Assembly: GCA_035610365.1 (NCBI GenBank)
Contig: CM069432.1
Span: 183,691,027-183,755,026 of the forward strand
DNA length: 64,000 nt
Source of the DNA: Aquatica leii
Lineage: Eukaryota; Arthropoda; Insecta; Coleoptera; Lampyridae
Direction: 5' to 3'
Of the stretch, positions 24,601-36,720 are shown one piece after another. Both the position numbers and the translations under genes were made by a program. Numbering within the stretch: the stretch's first letter is position 1; the number at the start of each line of letters is the position of its first letter. A model generated the notes under the pieces. The model made no database searches, was not told where the DNA came from, and saw nothing but the letters and a program-made list of their open reading frames with translations.

Positions 24601-24860
24601 TTCTTTAGTAAGAAAAATTGAATTGTCACGTTTTTTTTCTAATTTTTTCTCTAACGACTTCTTCTTTGAATCTCGTGCATCACGTGCGAACCATTTCGCT
24701 ACGAATAGGGTATATATATATATCCCAGACAATTAAAAAAAAATTACAGGGAAAACGAAAGCGTATTTCGCCGACGTCAAATGTCTCACTGGTAATCATC
24801 ACATTGTACATTATATTCTAGCAGAACAATTGAGGTTAATTTGCTGTACACGTAGGTAAA
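21620..24860. other. AT-rich interval with one GC-richer repeat
   Basis: Several ORFs of 60-130 codons occur on either strand but they overlap in opposite frames and show no family motifs. The only distinct object is the repeat at 22383-22505. The stretch just left of 24868 may contain unrecognised upstream parts of the piggyBac relic. Confidence 0.5.
22383..22505 (+). repeat. About 120-bp dispersed repeat, copy 1
   Basis: This segment aligns with 38689-38809. Shared elements are TTAATCGGC, AATATTAA, a GC-richer centre ending GGCGTTAAAA or GCGCGTTAAAA, ATTATTAAT and the 3' hairpin AACAACCTTGTTCGTT before AAATAACTATT. Confidence 0.5.
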
Positions 24861-24867
24861 AGCTAAA

Positions 24868-25352
24868 AATGGTTTGAAAAAAGAAATCCCTTGCCCAAGA
24901 TCAATTGACTATTACAACAGCCACATGGGTGGTGTAGATCTCTCAGATCAGTTAACAGGTTTGTATGATATGGACAGAAAGACTCTCAAGTGATGGAAAT
25001 AAGTTTTTTATCGCTTACTCATCACATCTGCAGTAAATTCATAGGTTATTTTTTGAGAAGTTAGGCATAACAAATGTTGTTTTTTAGATTTTCCTGTTCC
25101 TTTAGCTGAGGCGTTAATTTGTCATAGTAGACAACACGCGAATATTGTCAGAAAACGACAATACGGCAGACCATCCACAGCGTCAAAATCTACAAGGAAC
25201 GTTGGTTATCATTTACTCCTAGAAGGACCCACACAAAGGACATGCCATTACTGCTCCAAAAAGAAAAAGGAGGAAACCAGAACTATGACACTTTTTACTG
25301 CATATGTCGTACCATTGTGCAAGAAATGTTTTTGCAGCTATCACACTTAACT
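24868..25352 (+). pseudogene. piggyBac-like transposase C-terminal relic
   Basis: The frame starts EIPCPRSIDYYNSHMGGVDL and continues SDQLTGLYDMDRKT, a signature of PGBD transposases. After frame changes it reads FYRLLITSAVNS, LDFPVPLAEALICHSRQ, GRPSTASKSTRNVGYH and ends with the Cys-rich domain: RTCHYCSKKKKEETRTM then CKKCFCSYHT and a stop. That C-terminal Cys/His finger binds the transposon ends in this family. The upstream catalytic Asp residues were not found. Internal stops near 24995 and frame changes near 25020-25085 show it is dead. Confidence 0.8.
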
Positions 25353-25853
25353 TTTGATTGCATTATTACTGTAACAAAAAGCTTCTTTTATCACTTGTTC
25401 TACTTAGAATATAATTTTTTTAAAAATAACTTACTCTATTTTTTGTTTTAGTTTGACTCTTAGTAGGACATATATATCCCACTATTCTTTAAGAGTGGGG
25501 CATTGATACGTATTCTAGTAACATCCCCGTACAAAAAAAGCTGAAAATTATTTAATTGTAATGACTGATAGCATATTTTACTCTGTGTGTAGAAACAAAT
25601 CGTATAAGTTGAGAGAGATAAATTGGTAGCGAAAGAGTTAAGCTTAATATTTTTGAACGGGTCGAAATTAATAGAGAAATTTTTGAAGTAAATAGACTGT
25701 AAAATTGTGCCAGTAACACTCGACATTGTTTTAATTACAAACTCATTGTAATCTTGTCAATTTCTTCTATAGAAGCACTTCCAATACGACACATAATCGG
25801 TTGTTTAATTACCTAATAGAAGAACAAAAATGCAATAGTTGATTAAAGGACTA

Positions 25854-25956
25854 GTTTCATAAGGTTCCATTTTAGCGCACGAGTCCAAGTTTAGAAAACG
25901 ACCTGCGAAAGCGGGAGTTTTCCAATCGTCGAGTGCGCCAAAATGTCTTATGAAAC
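25854..25956. mobile_element. 103-bp palindromic MITE-like hairpin
   Basis: It begins GTTTCATAAGGTTCCATTTT and ends AAAATGTCTTATGAAAC. The arms include GCGCACGAG and CGAGTGCGC and the inner GAAAACGACCTGCG pairs with CGGGAGTTTTCC, so the whole unit folds on itself. Confidence 0.6.
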
Positions 25957-26201
25957 CATACTTTATACTATTTCTTATATTTTAGATTACATATTTACTT
26001 TTATTTTATTGATTAAGGAAAATTATTTTTTTTAAGAATAAGTTGGCAACATTTCAAATTTGACATGTTGGATAGTTAAATTGCTGTATTTTAATTGTCA
26101 AATATCAGTATTACCAATTTAACAAAAACCTGAGTTCGGGTGCGATAAAGTGTTACTGTAGACAACTCAAACGAGTTCTTTAATAGTGTATTAAACAACA
26201 A

Positions 26202-26252
26202 GTTTCATAAGTCGAATTTTAATAGTTAAGTGCGATAAAATGACTTATGAAT
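26202..26252. repeat. Short hairpin related to 25854-25956
   Basis: GTTTCATAAGTC at the left pairs with GACTTATGAAT at the right. Downstream bases (TTTTTATACTATTTTATATA) also resemble those after the larger hairpin, indicating shared origin. Confidence 0.5.
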
Positions 26253-26424
26253 GAGTTTTTTATACTATTTTATATATTTTGCGCCTTTAATTCCATTCCT
26301 AAATAAAAATTTGTAATTATAATATATTCTAAATTTTTAACAATTGGTTACACTGAAATTCACAACTTAAAATTCGAATTTGTTTATTAGTACTTACTCA
26401 TTTATTTTAAATTAATTAAAAAAG

Positions 26425-27535
26425 GTGGACGAAGAATTATCTTGTACTGCATCAAAAATTTGTGAAATTACGCAAAATACCATAAGTAATTTGATTCCTA
26501 CTAAATCAAAACATGTATATGATAAACAGTACATCAAATTTGAAAAAAGTGCTGTGAAAAAAAAAGCTAAAACTAAAACAACAGGAAATGCATTATTAGC
26601 TTACTTTGAATTACAACGACATATGTAATTACAAATCATAAACTTTGTGGTCAATGTATTTAATGTTACGGTGCAGTTTGAATTTACATCAAAATGTAAA
26701 TATATCAAAGTTTAATTTATTACACGCTTTACTGAAACAGGCATTGGTTAGTTATGTGCCCAAAAAATTAAAAATTTTAGAAAAATACAATATTAATAAA
26801 TCTATAAATGAAGCTGATAATAAATTATATTTAGCTACAAAAGTAAATATTTTTCTAATTAATACAACAATGCGTATACTTCTTGTGTTACGATATTAAC
26901 TTTAGGTCGTCCTGATTATTGGTTTTAATGGTGCCTGTAGGAAAGATAAATTACTAAAATTGTCTACAGATGACATTGAATTTAAACTAGATTCAATTAG
27001 ATCACTTCCTAAAACAAAAAACAATATTTTACGAACGTTCGCAATCACTGATAGAAATTGGATTGAATTGATTAAGCAATATGCAAAACTTAGGCCTACT
27101 AAAATTAATCAAAAAAGTTTTTTTTGTAACATACAGAACTGGTCGTTACATTAACAGCCCTATTGGTATCAACACAATAAGAAAAGTATCAAATAACATT
27201 GCAGTTTATTTAAAATTGTCTAATGCGGAACTGTTTACGGGTCATTGTTTCCGAAGATCGAGTGTTACACATTTGGCAAATCGTAGCGTAGATTTGTTAA
27301 CATTGGAAAAGCATAGTGGGTGGAAGTTTTTAATTGTTGCAGAGGGCTATGTAGATGCTTCATTGAAAAATAAAATTGATGTTGCAAAAATGTTTGTTTC
27401 GCAAGAAAATATCGATTTACCTGGACGTTAAAAAAACTCCAACATTAGTAATATAAATTTACCAGGATGTTCAAAAGATTCCAATATGATTAGTATTACT
27501 AAAACTAATATTACTGAACATAATATTAACATATA
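26425..27535 (+). pseudogene. Crypton-like tyrosine recombinase, near full length (copy 3)
   Basis: Consecutive frames give a recombinase of about 340 residues: an N-terminal motif NLIPTKSKHVYDKQYIKFEK, the SAM-like core-binding part (NALLAYFELQ, LWSMYLMLRCSLNLHQNVNI, SYVPKKLKIL), then the catalytic domain. Visible catalytic residues are Arg in GFNGACRKDKL, His-x-x-Arg in FTGHCFRRSSVTHLA, HSGW and the likely nucleophile Tyr in VAEGYV. The C-terminal tail continues past one TAA (27429) with NLPGCSKDSNMISITKT to about 27535. Lesions: no ATG (GTG precedes GACGAAGAA), stops near 26627 and 26899 and a frameshift near 27130. It is the best preserved of three copies. Confidence 0.82.
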
Positions 27536-27539
27536 ACAC

Positions 27540-28531
27540 ATGGTAATAATACTTACCCTGGTTTAACAATTAATTTGAAGGATTCGTCAAATATGGTTAC
27601 GGTATAACAACTGTACCATAAATATGAAATAAACAACACCACTACACAGTAATAACGATATACATTGTATGGTACTTAGTAACACATTTTACATAAAGCA
27701 CATAAGAACGGTAACATAAACGTACATAAAACGTCATAATAAGAGGTTATAATACTTATCATAATTTGGCTTCTAACATTGCGCGCAAAATTAAAATTCA
27801 AACAACAAATTCTTAAAATATAATAAATAAAAGTAAGTATAGAATTTACTAATTTTACTAATTTAATGAAAATGAACTATGAAAATTGCAATGAAATGAT
27901 TAAATAAATGTTGTTCAATATTTGACATATAGTATATCAATTTTAACGATGTGACCAACCTTGAGTAATTAACAATGATTATAGACGTGAAGTATAAAAA
28001 GTACTTGTTAGAGTACCAAAGTAGAAAAAATTATCACGCAATACAAACTGTTAGCTTGAATTTTAACAGAAATCAAGTAATTTAGTTTAGTTGCTATGGA
28101 GAAGCAAAATAAAAGTTTATCCGGATACTTTTCAAGTTGCTTTTTTATCTGCTAATAAAGTTTGTTTCTAAGGTGTTGTTATGGACGCTATTACACAGTA
28201 GTGGAATTATCAGAATAAATTTTTTTAGCTATTTTCTAAAAGTAATATAATTTGTGTCATAATTTTAAACTCAAATTTAAATAATGATTTTAAAACGTTA
28301 AAGAAAACTTGTTTTCTCTAGCGTAGAATATTATTAAACATTGTTTTTTTGCAACAATTAACCATAAACATTGTTTTGGTGCAAAACACTTTTTTCGTTT
28401 TGATATTGTTTTAATTTTGTTAAAAATTTGGTTTTGTCTTAGTTCCTTTGCTTTTTTAAAACTTGTAAACATAAACGTAGAAACCTTTTAATCTAGTAAT
28501 TCATAGCTAAAATTAACAGTATTAGGGATTA
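27540..28531. other. AT-rich interval, nothing recognised
   Basis: No coding similarity was seen between the recombinase tail and the left end of the Tc1-superfamily transposon. Confidence 0.5.
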
Positions 28532-31019
28532 TGCAGTGCGTATTTTAATGATTGTCCGGTGTTTGAATTTTCCACGTCGTCATTCTAGTATTGGTCTTTC
28601 AGGATCTTATGGGCCGTGACCTTGAGTGTAAAGGTAGAACTAACAAGCGGTAAATTTAAAATTTTCGATTTTAAGTGCCAAACTAAAAACATACTATGAT
28701 CACAGAAACACACATTATAGAAATCTGTATTACCGATCGCTTGTAGGTTAAAGATGGGTTAAAGTTCTAAATAATAAATATTGAGTTGAACGTTAAATAA
28801 GTATACTATTGTTGATCTTTATATCATTATTACAATCTATACTAACTACGTAAGCAAAGACGTAAGTAGTAATTAACCAAAAAAATGTACCCTGCTAATC
28901 AATTTATTTATTTAGGGATGTTAACGTTTCATCGTAACAGTTCCTGTTCTTGGCTAGATTTCCAATTTCGAAAGAACTTATTATGTGCTTACACACAAAT
29001 ACGATGTTCTAGATTACTTACAAAATGCTAAAATAAGTTGTTTATCCTTTTTTTATTACAAAGTATATTATACGAAATTACAATTAGTTTTTCAATGATT
29101 TTAATTAAATCGATAATGTAACAAAGTATAATACAGTACTGTGATAATTATAAAAGTTAATGTTTTAAAAATGAATATGTACTTTGATTTATCAATAAAT
29201 ACAAAGATAGACATCGAAACTCGTTATAAATAAAGTTTGCTCCCATTACATTTTGGACATTTAAACAAAAATTTGTTAATAAACAATGAAACACAAAACT
29301 TAGTGGTAATTAACGTAGATTAAAATAAATTATTATTTAATCATCTGAAGAATAGCAATCTGATTCTTCATCGTCATCTGTTTCGGATTCACCGATGTTA
29401 ATAATAAGTTCGGGGACACTGTCACTCACAACTTCCCTGTCGAGGTATTCTGCTTCCACTTTTTCTACATGATCACATACACTTTGCCATTCGGCTGCAC
29501 CGATTTCTTGAAATTTATTTTCTGCCAACTTCAAAACATCACTTAGCTTATATGTCGTATTGTGTGCAGCTACATGATTTTTCATTATTGCCCATATTTT
29601 TTCAATTGGATTGAGTTCTGGATGGTAAGGGGGTAATCTTAGAACAACATGTCCATGTTCCGTTAGTAATTTATCAACTACATAATTTTTAAGCAGTGGT
29701 TTGTTTAATTGAATCTTCGCATACAACTCAACTTTTGTTTCGTATGATTCAAACAAAATACCTCTTTCTGCTAACCACTTTTGCATTAAATCTTTCTTCC
29801 ATGCAAATGTAGGGTTTGGATCTACAGAAACATTATGGTATGCAGCATTGTCTAATACTAACACTGAATTTGGTTCAATGTTAGGAAGAAATTTTTCTTT
29901 TAACCATTTTGTAAAATTAGAACTATTCATATCATCATGGTAATCACCTGTTTTAAGTCCCGACTTAAACATTAATAGGCAATTTGGAACAAATCCATTT
30001 CGGCCTCCAGCATGGAGAATTATTAAACGTTGGCCTCAACTCTTCGGGACTGTATGTGAGCTATGCAAGTACGTTTCATCACAATACACAATGTTTCTGC
30101 CTTCTTCTTTATACTGTTTTAACTTTCTCAAAAACTCGATACGTTTTGTTCTAATGCTTACTTTTTCTATTAATTGTTTACGATTATCTTGAGTTTTTTT
30201 CCATTGAAACCCAATTTTTTGTACAAGCTTTCTAAAGGAAGATAATTTTCCTTGAAAGTCAACATTTACTTCTTTCTGTAATTCTTGAAATACCGCCTGC
30301 ATTGTTGGTCTCTTATGATAAATGTCAGCGTAAGTATAAATGATTCGTCGTATAATTTCTTCTTCGAATTTGTCTACCGATGATTTTGGGCTTTCTTTGT
30401 TAATAGTTTTTCTAGGTGAAGAGAATTTACTATGTTCAGGTTTTTCAGAAGCTTCCTTCAGAATTCGCTTCACAGTATTTAACCCAACTCCAGTAGCTGT
30501 TGCTACCCTTTCTCGGAGGCTGTTCAAAGGACTCGAAAGTTGTCCTTGTTCTTTTTCAACATAAATTTATAAACGTTATATATAATTTCACGTCCTTGAC
30601 TATGAATAACTCTTTTATTCAATGCCATTGTTTGAAATACTCCTACAAACAGAAAAATCATTAACCTAAAAAAAATTATAAAATTTTACTTACAGTGAAC
30701 TTTTAAATTAGAGGTGGAATAGTCTTGACAAAGACTTTAAATTAGCAATAAAGCACCAATAGTAAGGATAAATATGAGGAAAATACGTAAAGATCGGAAA
30801 TTAAAGCTGAAGTAAAATGACGTTTGACGAATTGACAACTATAAAATAATTAGATATTTGTAGGTTGCATAGTAGCGAATTTCCGGCAAAATACGATTAC
30901 AGCGCCACGGCCCACGACAAAATGTAATACCTATAACTATAATCAAACAATGTTGGTTCGTTGACGAATAAACAAGCGACAAATTCAAACACCGCACAAT
31001 CATTAAAATACACACCGTA
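28532..31019 (-). mobile_element. IS630/Tc1/mariner-superfamily transposon, nearly complete
   Basis: The left end TGCAGTGCGTATTTTAATGA and right end (reverse complement TACGGTGTGTATTTTAATGA) are terminal inverted repeats that continue TTGTCCGGTGTTTGAATTT with few mismatches, about 40 bases in all. TA lies outside each end (28530-28531, 31020-31021), the target duplication of this superfamily. One transposase gene on the minus strand fills 30628-29337. The 770 bases left of the gene and 390 right of it are non-coding. Confidence 0.85.
29337..30628 (-). pseudogene. DDE transposase of the IS630/Tc1/mariner superfamily
   Basis: ATG at 30628 opens MALNKRVIHSQGREIIYNVY. After one frameshift near 30550 the frame gives LNSLRERVATATGVGLNTVK (helix-turn-helix) and the DDE domain: first Asp in IVYCDETYLHSSHT, second in VLVLDNAAYHNV, Glu in YHPELNPIEKIWAIMKN. 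The second Asp to Glu spacing is long (about 80 residues) because of an insert absent from classic Tc1. A TGA near 30036, likely from a Trp codon, is the only other lesion. The C-terminus is very acidic (ESETDDDEESD). Total length about 430 residues. TIRs flank it on both sides. Confidence 0.86.
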
Positions 31020-31021
31020 TA

Positions 31022-32632
31022 TCATGATAGTCAAACCTCTTCTACTTTACCGTGAATGCTTGTAAAGCCTTAGAATTTTTTTCATCTGCTTCTATCATTT
31101 GCTACATTTTAGCTAAGTTTTCACTTCCTGTTTTTTTGAGTCTCTTAAAAATTACCTTATAAACGTTTTTCTATTTTTGCCAAAAGCATACATACAATAT
31201 TTTTGTCTCACAATTTTTGTAAAATTTAAATTAAAGTACGTTGATGCATAGAATGACTAACGTTTTTTAAACAACGATGAAATTGTTATAAACGTAAAAA
31301 ATATGTTTTTTAATTGTTACAAAAACGTGAGTTTTAATATCATATAGACCTTACTCGCCTATTATTTATAATGTACAATACAATGTCAATTGTTAAAATG
31401 TTGTAAATAGAGTATCAACATATTTGTTTTATGCTGTTTTTTATTACGTAAATTGAATTTTTTTATTTTTTACTAAACTTTAAAATTGCATACTCGGATT
31501 TAAGAATATGAAATGATTACCTACAATATGATAATATTAAAACAATACTTTTTTAAGTAAACATATAAAATAATGGCTGTATAACTATCGTTAACAAATA
31601 AAAATACAAAATAAAAATTTAAATACTAAAGCCAAAACCGGTTATAATTATTATAACCTAAGCTAAAATATTATGGCGCGAGACGCAAGGCAACAAAGTA
31701 TGTAAGACGCGTAAGTTATAATAATTTTCTCAACCGCGGTCTATATTCAATTTCTTCTACAACTACAATTAGTAGAAGTATGAATTCAGTAATATTTATA
31801 TTCAGTTATGTGAACTTAAAATCATTAACATTTTTAAAATCACATTAATTAGTTTAATTAATTATTTAAAGTCTACAAATACTATTAAAGAACATCTCTT
31901 GGGTAGCTTTTTGAAAAGTGTTATAAAATTATCAATATATATATAAATACGTTTATTTTTATTTAATAGTTAATAATAAAATATTATTTATCTGCGGCTA
32001 AAAAATTCTACTTCACAACCTATCATACGTAATAATAATAAAAACTTAATGGTATTACTAGTAGTGAATTTGCTATGATTTTAAAAACACAAAAATAACG
32101 TGCTTGTTATTGCATAATTTAATCCGAGCAATACATATGATCTAACCAGTAATCAGACATTAGTTTTAAATGGAAATACAAATGCTAATTTTGTTTATAT
32201 TTATAAATTATATACAAAGTAACAAACATACAAGTGTCAAAAATATGCAAATTATTATAAAACGAAAACACTTTTAAAATCATTAAATTTGATTACGATA
32301 TAATGTGGTTTAAGTTACTATTTTTGTAAGTTTAGTTTAAAAAGTTAAAGAAAAAGCTCTAGCAGCCACCGATCTATAGTAAGTATAATTAAAATTAATA
32401 GTTGTGTTGTTAATTAAACAATTTTTAACTTAAATTAATCTTTTGTTTAATAGTTTTTTTATGACGGTTAATTAATTTTTGATATAAATATATAAGGAAC
32501 ATAGAAAAATATACTTTTAACACGTAAATTAACAATATTTTTTGTTTGTTTTAAATATTTAAGCAGTAAGACATGTTTAAAGTTTACGTATTGTTTTTTT
32601 GTGGCCTACAAAATTTTATCTATCTATAAAGT
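31022..32632. other. AT-rich interval, nothing recognised
   Basis: No gene or paired repeats were identified. Confidence 0.5.
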
Positions 32633-32639
32633 AATAGCG

Positions 32640-32915
32640 AGGGCTTCTACGGCCGGAGTCTACATATACTAAGATAAGAACGTCTTCCGGGTTTTTCAAG
32701 TTTACCGTTTTCTTTCTTATCTTTTTTAGAGGTTAGAATCTAGCTTGGTTCACAAGTTGATTCTTAGTTAGATTTCGGTTGCTTGTTTAAGTTTTTCAAT
32801 TTATCTCACGCCCTGATGAAGCCCCTTACAAAATGGGCAAAACGTTGGCAACTTCGGTTACAACAATGACACGGTCCAAACCCGGAAGACATTCTTATCT
32901 TAGTATAGTATCTAT
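32640..32915 (+). repeat. Retroelement-derived repeat with inverted arms and hammerhead-like motif (copy 1)
   Basis: A 27-base arm at 32668-32694 (ACTAAGATAAGAACGTCTTC and GGGTTT) is mirrored at 32878-32904 with one mismatch. Between them lie TTGGTTCACAAGTTGATT, GGTTGCTTGTTTAAGTTTTTC and CCTGATGAAGCCCC...GGGCAAAACG (32813-32844). ATCTATAAAG occurs just outside both ends, a possible target duplication. Related copies are at 37205-37380 and 46090-46440. The 3' sequence resembles PLE-type ends, but there is no coding region to confirm it. Confidence 0.6.
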
Positions 32916-32919
32916 AAAG

Positions 32920-34980
32920 CTACAAAACTATATAACGGTCAAAATCAAAAAATTTGTAATGAATGCCAAAAATAACGTCAAACAAAAACCAATATAAAAT
33001 TGTATGCAAGTTATATGTCGTGCATAATAACTATAATTACAACAGAATAATTGTATAATGCCCCATACTGTTTCAATTAATATTTTAAGAAAAAAGTAAC
33101 ATAGTTATATTAACTTATTGTTACAGCAACATATTTTATACGGCAACATTACATATAAATTTAAACATCGTAAATTAGAAAAAAACACAACCTTGAAATA
33201 AGAATCAGCCAATTTACATAACTTTGCTGTTTTTTATACACACCGGGTACATTACAAAAAAAATTAATAGGTTTTTTTTATTTAATTAATTTTAAAAAAT
33301 TTAAAGGATTTTAGTTATGTACAGGCATTATGTTCCGGATTGTTAAATTTGAATATAAAAATACTTTATAGTTATAGTTGCAAGTATGTCTTTTCTATAA
33401 CATTAATTTGTTTGTAATTAATGGCGACAAGTTTTGGCTAAAATTGTCATAATTGTACTTAATTATTAAATTAAATGAATTAATTAAAATTATACAAGTT
33501 AATAAAATCATAATATAAAAAATAATTTTTTTTTTTTAAAATATATAACAATATTTCTTAAATCATACATTTTCAATTAATTACGTATTTTTTAAACTTG
33601 TAGTTTAATTTATCTAACTAAATTTAGTAAAATCTACAAAATTATAATTAAAACACAAATCTTAAAATTTTTATTTAAAAAAAAAACAAAAACATGTTTG
33701 AAACTGTAGAGTTAATTCAGTAACATATGCAGTTTATCATAATATATAAATGCCGAGGTATTTATACTGTTACAGATGTTAAATCCTATAATATTATTTG
33801 TAGTTAGGTGTCACCACCTAAATGTAAATTTACCGTTAGCAGGTATATTTAGTTCTTATGCAAATTACAACATAGTACACTATACTATTTGAATCTTATC
33901 TTTTACTTGCAACAAACATTATATTACTATTCGTTATATTCTTATTCTTTATAGGTTAAAAGCAGTAACACAAAATTGATCTAACCATATTAAAATTACT
34001 ATACTAATACTTTGTTACTTAGCTAACATTTTCGTAAAGACCACAATATTTTGTCTAAAATATTTTAAAACTATATATTTTTTAAAACCAGTATAATTGT
34101 GTTGTGTCCGATACACAACTTACATTTGAATTATTTTCAGTTTTTTACTATAAAATGACTTTAATCAATATTACAGCTTCTAACGCATACGTCTAATATG
34201 TTGTGTTAATAAAGATTATTTACTTGTCTAATGTACTTGCGTATATTTTTGTGGCTAAAAACGTTTGTGATAAATAAAAGATAAACCAAAACTTAATACT
34301 TTGTTTTAATTATTTTTACAGTTTTGTTGTTTTATGTAAAAAAGTTGTTTTATATTTATATTTGCTAGATCTAGAAATAAATCTAGTTAAGTAAATCTAA
34401 AGATAGATAATTCTAAACATGTGTTTGTGTGTTAAAGGTGGTACCTAAAATGGTTTACAAAAATTTTAAAAAAATTATTTTTATTTATACGTTTTTTGTA
34501 ACAAAATTTAAAATTATCGCAAATCTATTTTTTTTGTTTGTTAGACTTTCTTTTATAAAGACACGACAATATCGCTTAAGCACAATAACATAAAATACAA
34601 ATTTGTTCTGATTTAGAATGTTATTAAAATTTTAGAAAATATAGATGGTTAGTCTATAAAGCAGCGGTAGAGAACCTATAACCATAAGCGGCACGTCTAA
34701 AATATTTAATTGATTTTTAAATTGTATTTTCGTTATATAAAAAAAAATGCAAAATTTCAAGTATTGAATGCTCTATTTAACTATACAATACTAAATTTCA
34801 GAATTCTCGTTTGAAAATCTGTTATCTATGAACACGAGCAAAAGCTGATCTTAGGTCAAACATTAATAATTATTTTAAACGGTTTTTGTATAAAAGTGAA
34901 CGTAACAATGAGTAAGGAAACAAATGATAACCAATACCCTTATAAGCAGTGGATTTAGATAACACGGATGCAATGAAACT
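32920..34980. other. AT-rich interval, nothing recognised
   Basis: No coding similarity was seen. At 34990-35090 a plus-strand stretch CHHTQCPKQTN...CVNCGEYH weakly resembles zinc knuckles of LINE ORF1 proteins. Confidence 0.4.
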
Positions 34981-35165
34981 GTTTCTGATTTTACATAAAA
35001 TACAGATAAAAGTGCCATCATACCCAATGTCCAAAACAGACAAATATACGACCACAGTGTGTAAACTGCGGTGAGTATCACTCTGCCAACTTTAAACGAT
35101 CCAGTTATGACAACATTAACTAGTTCTAATGTAGTGTGTTGTCAATATTATTGAATTCTTATTTA

Positions 35166-36294
35166 ATTCTAGTTATTTTACGTACAATGACAGAATGTAT
35201 GTTCAAAAATTTGGCACTGCAATGGGCAACCCAGCATCACCTATACTAGCCAGTCTTGCAATGCACGATTTGCTTAATTATGTAAAAAACAAAATGACAT
35301 TTACACCGACCCTTTTTTTATGTTATGTTGACGATATCATTACATGCATTCCCGACACAGAAATTGAAAACACTTTAAATATTTTCAACAGTTACAATCA
35401 ACATCTAAAATTCACGGTTGAAATTGAAAAAGAGGGTTCATTACCATTTCTAGATGTTAGACTCAGTAAGGATGTTAACACTAATATGTTAGTCACAGAA
35501 TGGTATACTAAACCAATTGCCTCTAATAGAACAATTAACTTTTTATCGAGGCACCCACACCATCAAAAAATTAATGTCATCAAGGCCATGAAAAATAAAA
35601 TTATAAATTTGAGTAGCCCTCAATTTCACAAAGAAAACCTTAACATCTTAAATAACATATTAAGGAAGAATAACTATCCAAAAATATATTAAACAAAATA
35701 CTTTCTGATACTAACATAACTATTGTGATCCCGCCACCAACTAACCTACCTACAACTAATCTTAATACGACCCCTAACACCAATCCTACCACTAACCTTA
35801 AAACTAACATCACTTACATGAAAATAATTAATGTCCCAAATTTAACAAATAGAATCATTCCGATTTTAAAAACAAATAACATCAAAATAGCAATATACAA
35901 TAATAACACCATCTATAATACACTGTACAGTAAAACTAAAGACAAAACAAACACAATAGAAAAACACGATGTAATTTACAAACTAGACTGTACCAATTGC
36001 AATGTATGTTATATCGGCCAAACCAAACAAAAAGTAAAAAATCGGATTAATAACCATTGTTATGATTGTAAAACAAAAAAAGCAGACACAGCATTAGCAG
36101 TCCATCACATTAACACTGGACATACTTTCGATTTCAACAATCCTACAATTTTAGATGTTGAAAATAATTTCAAAAAAAGGTTAGTATCGGAAATGATATA
36201 CATCAACATATATAAAAACAACATTAATTTCAATAACGACACCAATAATTTAAGTAATATTTACAATAATTTAATTTCAAAAATTGCAAGATAA
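35166..36294 (+). pseudogene. Penelope-like element: RT C-terminal half plus GIY-YIG endonuclease
   Basis: After a splice-acceptor-like TTAATTCTAG the frame reads YFTYNDRMYVQKFGTAMGNP, ASPILASLAM and the catalytic box LFLCYVDDIITC, then LPFLDVRLSK and WYTKPIASNRTINFL. A frameshift at about 35685 leads into a linker rich in Pro, Thr and Asn and then the GIY-YIG nuclease: VIYKLDCTNC, CYIGQTKQKVKNRINNH, a His region and LVSEMIYINIYK with the catalytic Glu. PLE nuclease Cys and His residues are present. RT motifs A and B and the N-terminus are missing, so the element is 5'-truncated (or an upstream exon was lost). Apart from the frameshift the domains look intact. Confidence 0.87.
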
Positions 36295-36720
36295 GCTTTA
36301 TAGTTGTATGCGATTTCATGGTCATTTTTATCTATTAGCCTTATCATAGTTACAATTATTTTTGAATTTGCATTCAGTGTATATTGTTTGTTTAACTTTA
36401 ATGTCCGTTGTTTTCTTTGTACATATATTTAAATTCTTTTAATTATTGACTTAATTTCATGTTAACTAGATTAAGTAAGTTATTAGACGGTATGCTTATT
36501 GGACCAGTGGACTACCACCACTCGTAACCTTTTCTTGTAAGTTTTTTGTTGTTTGCTGTACCTGTTAACAAATTCAGTTAGTTGTTTTATGCGTTTGTGT
36601 AATGTTGTTCACTTACCGTAAATAAATTTTCAGTGGCCTGAAGAAGTGCACGCTAGAGGCACGAAACGTAGCCATAAAAACAGTTTAGAATGGTTTTTAT
36701 TGCCCCTCCTAAAGAAGATA
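36295..36720 (+). other. PLE 3' tail with hammerhead-like motif (36638-36668)
   Basis: CCTGAAGAAGTGCACGCTAG is followed by AGGCACGAAACGTAGCC. GTGC pairs with GCAC, leaving CTGAAGA and GAAACG in the core positions, one base away from the hammerhead CTGATGA. It sits about 350 bases past the nuclease stop, the same layout as in the PLEs at 1 and 50.6 kb. Confidence 0.45.

Noticed and set aside
24709..24725. GGGTATATATATATATCCC palindrome
   Set aside because: A short AT microsatellite with GC caps; no arms or duplication supporting a mobile element.
36480..36520. Possible tRNA-like sequence TGGACCAGTGGACTACC
   Set aside because: No cloverleaf could be built and no A/B box pair was present.
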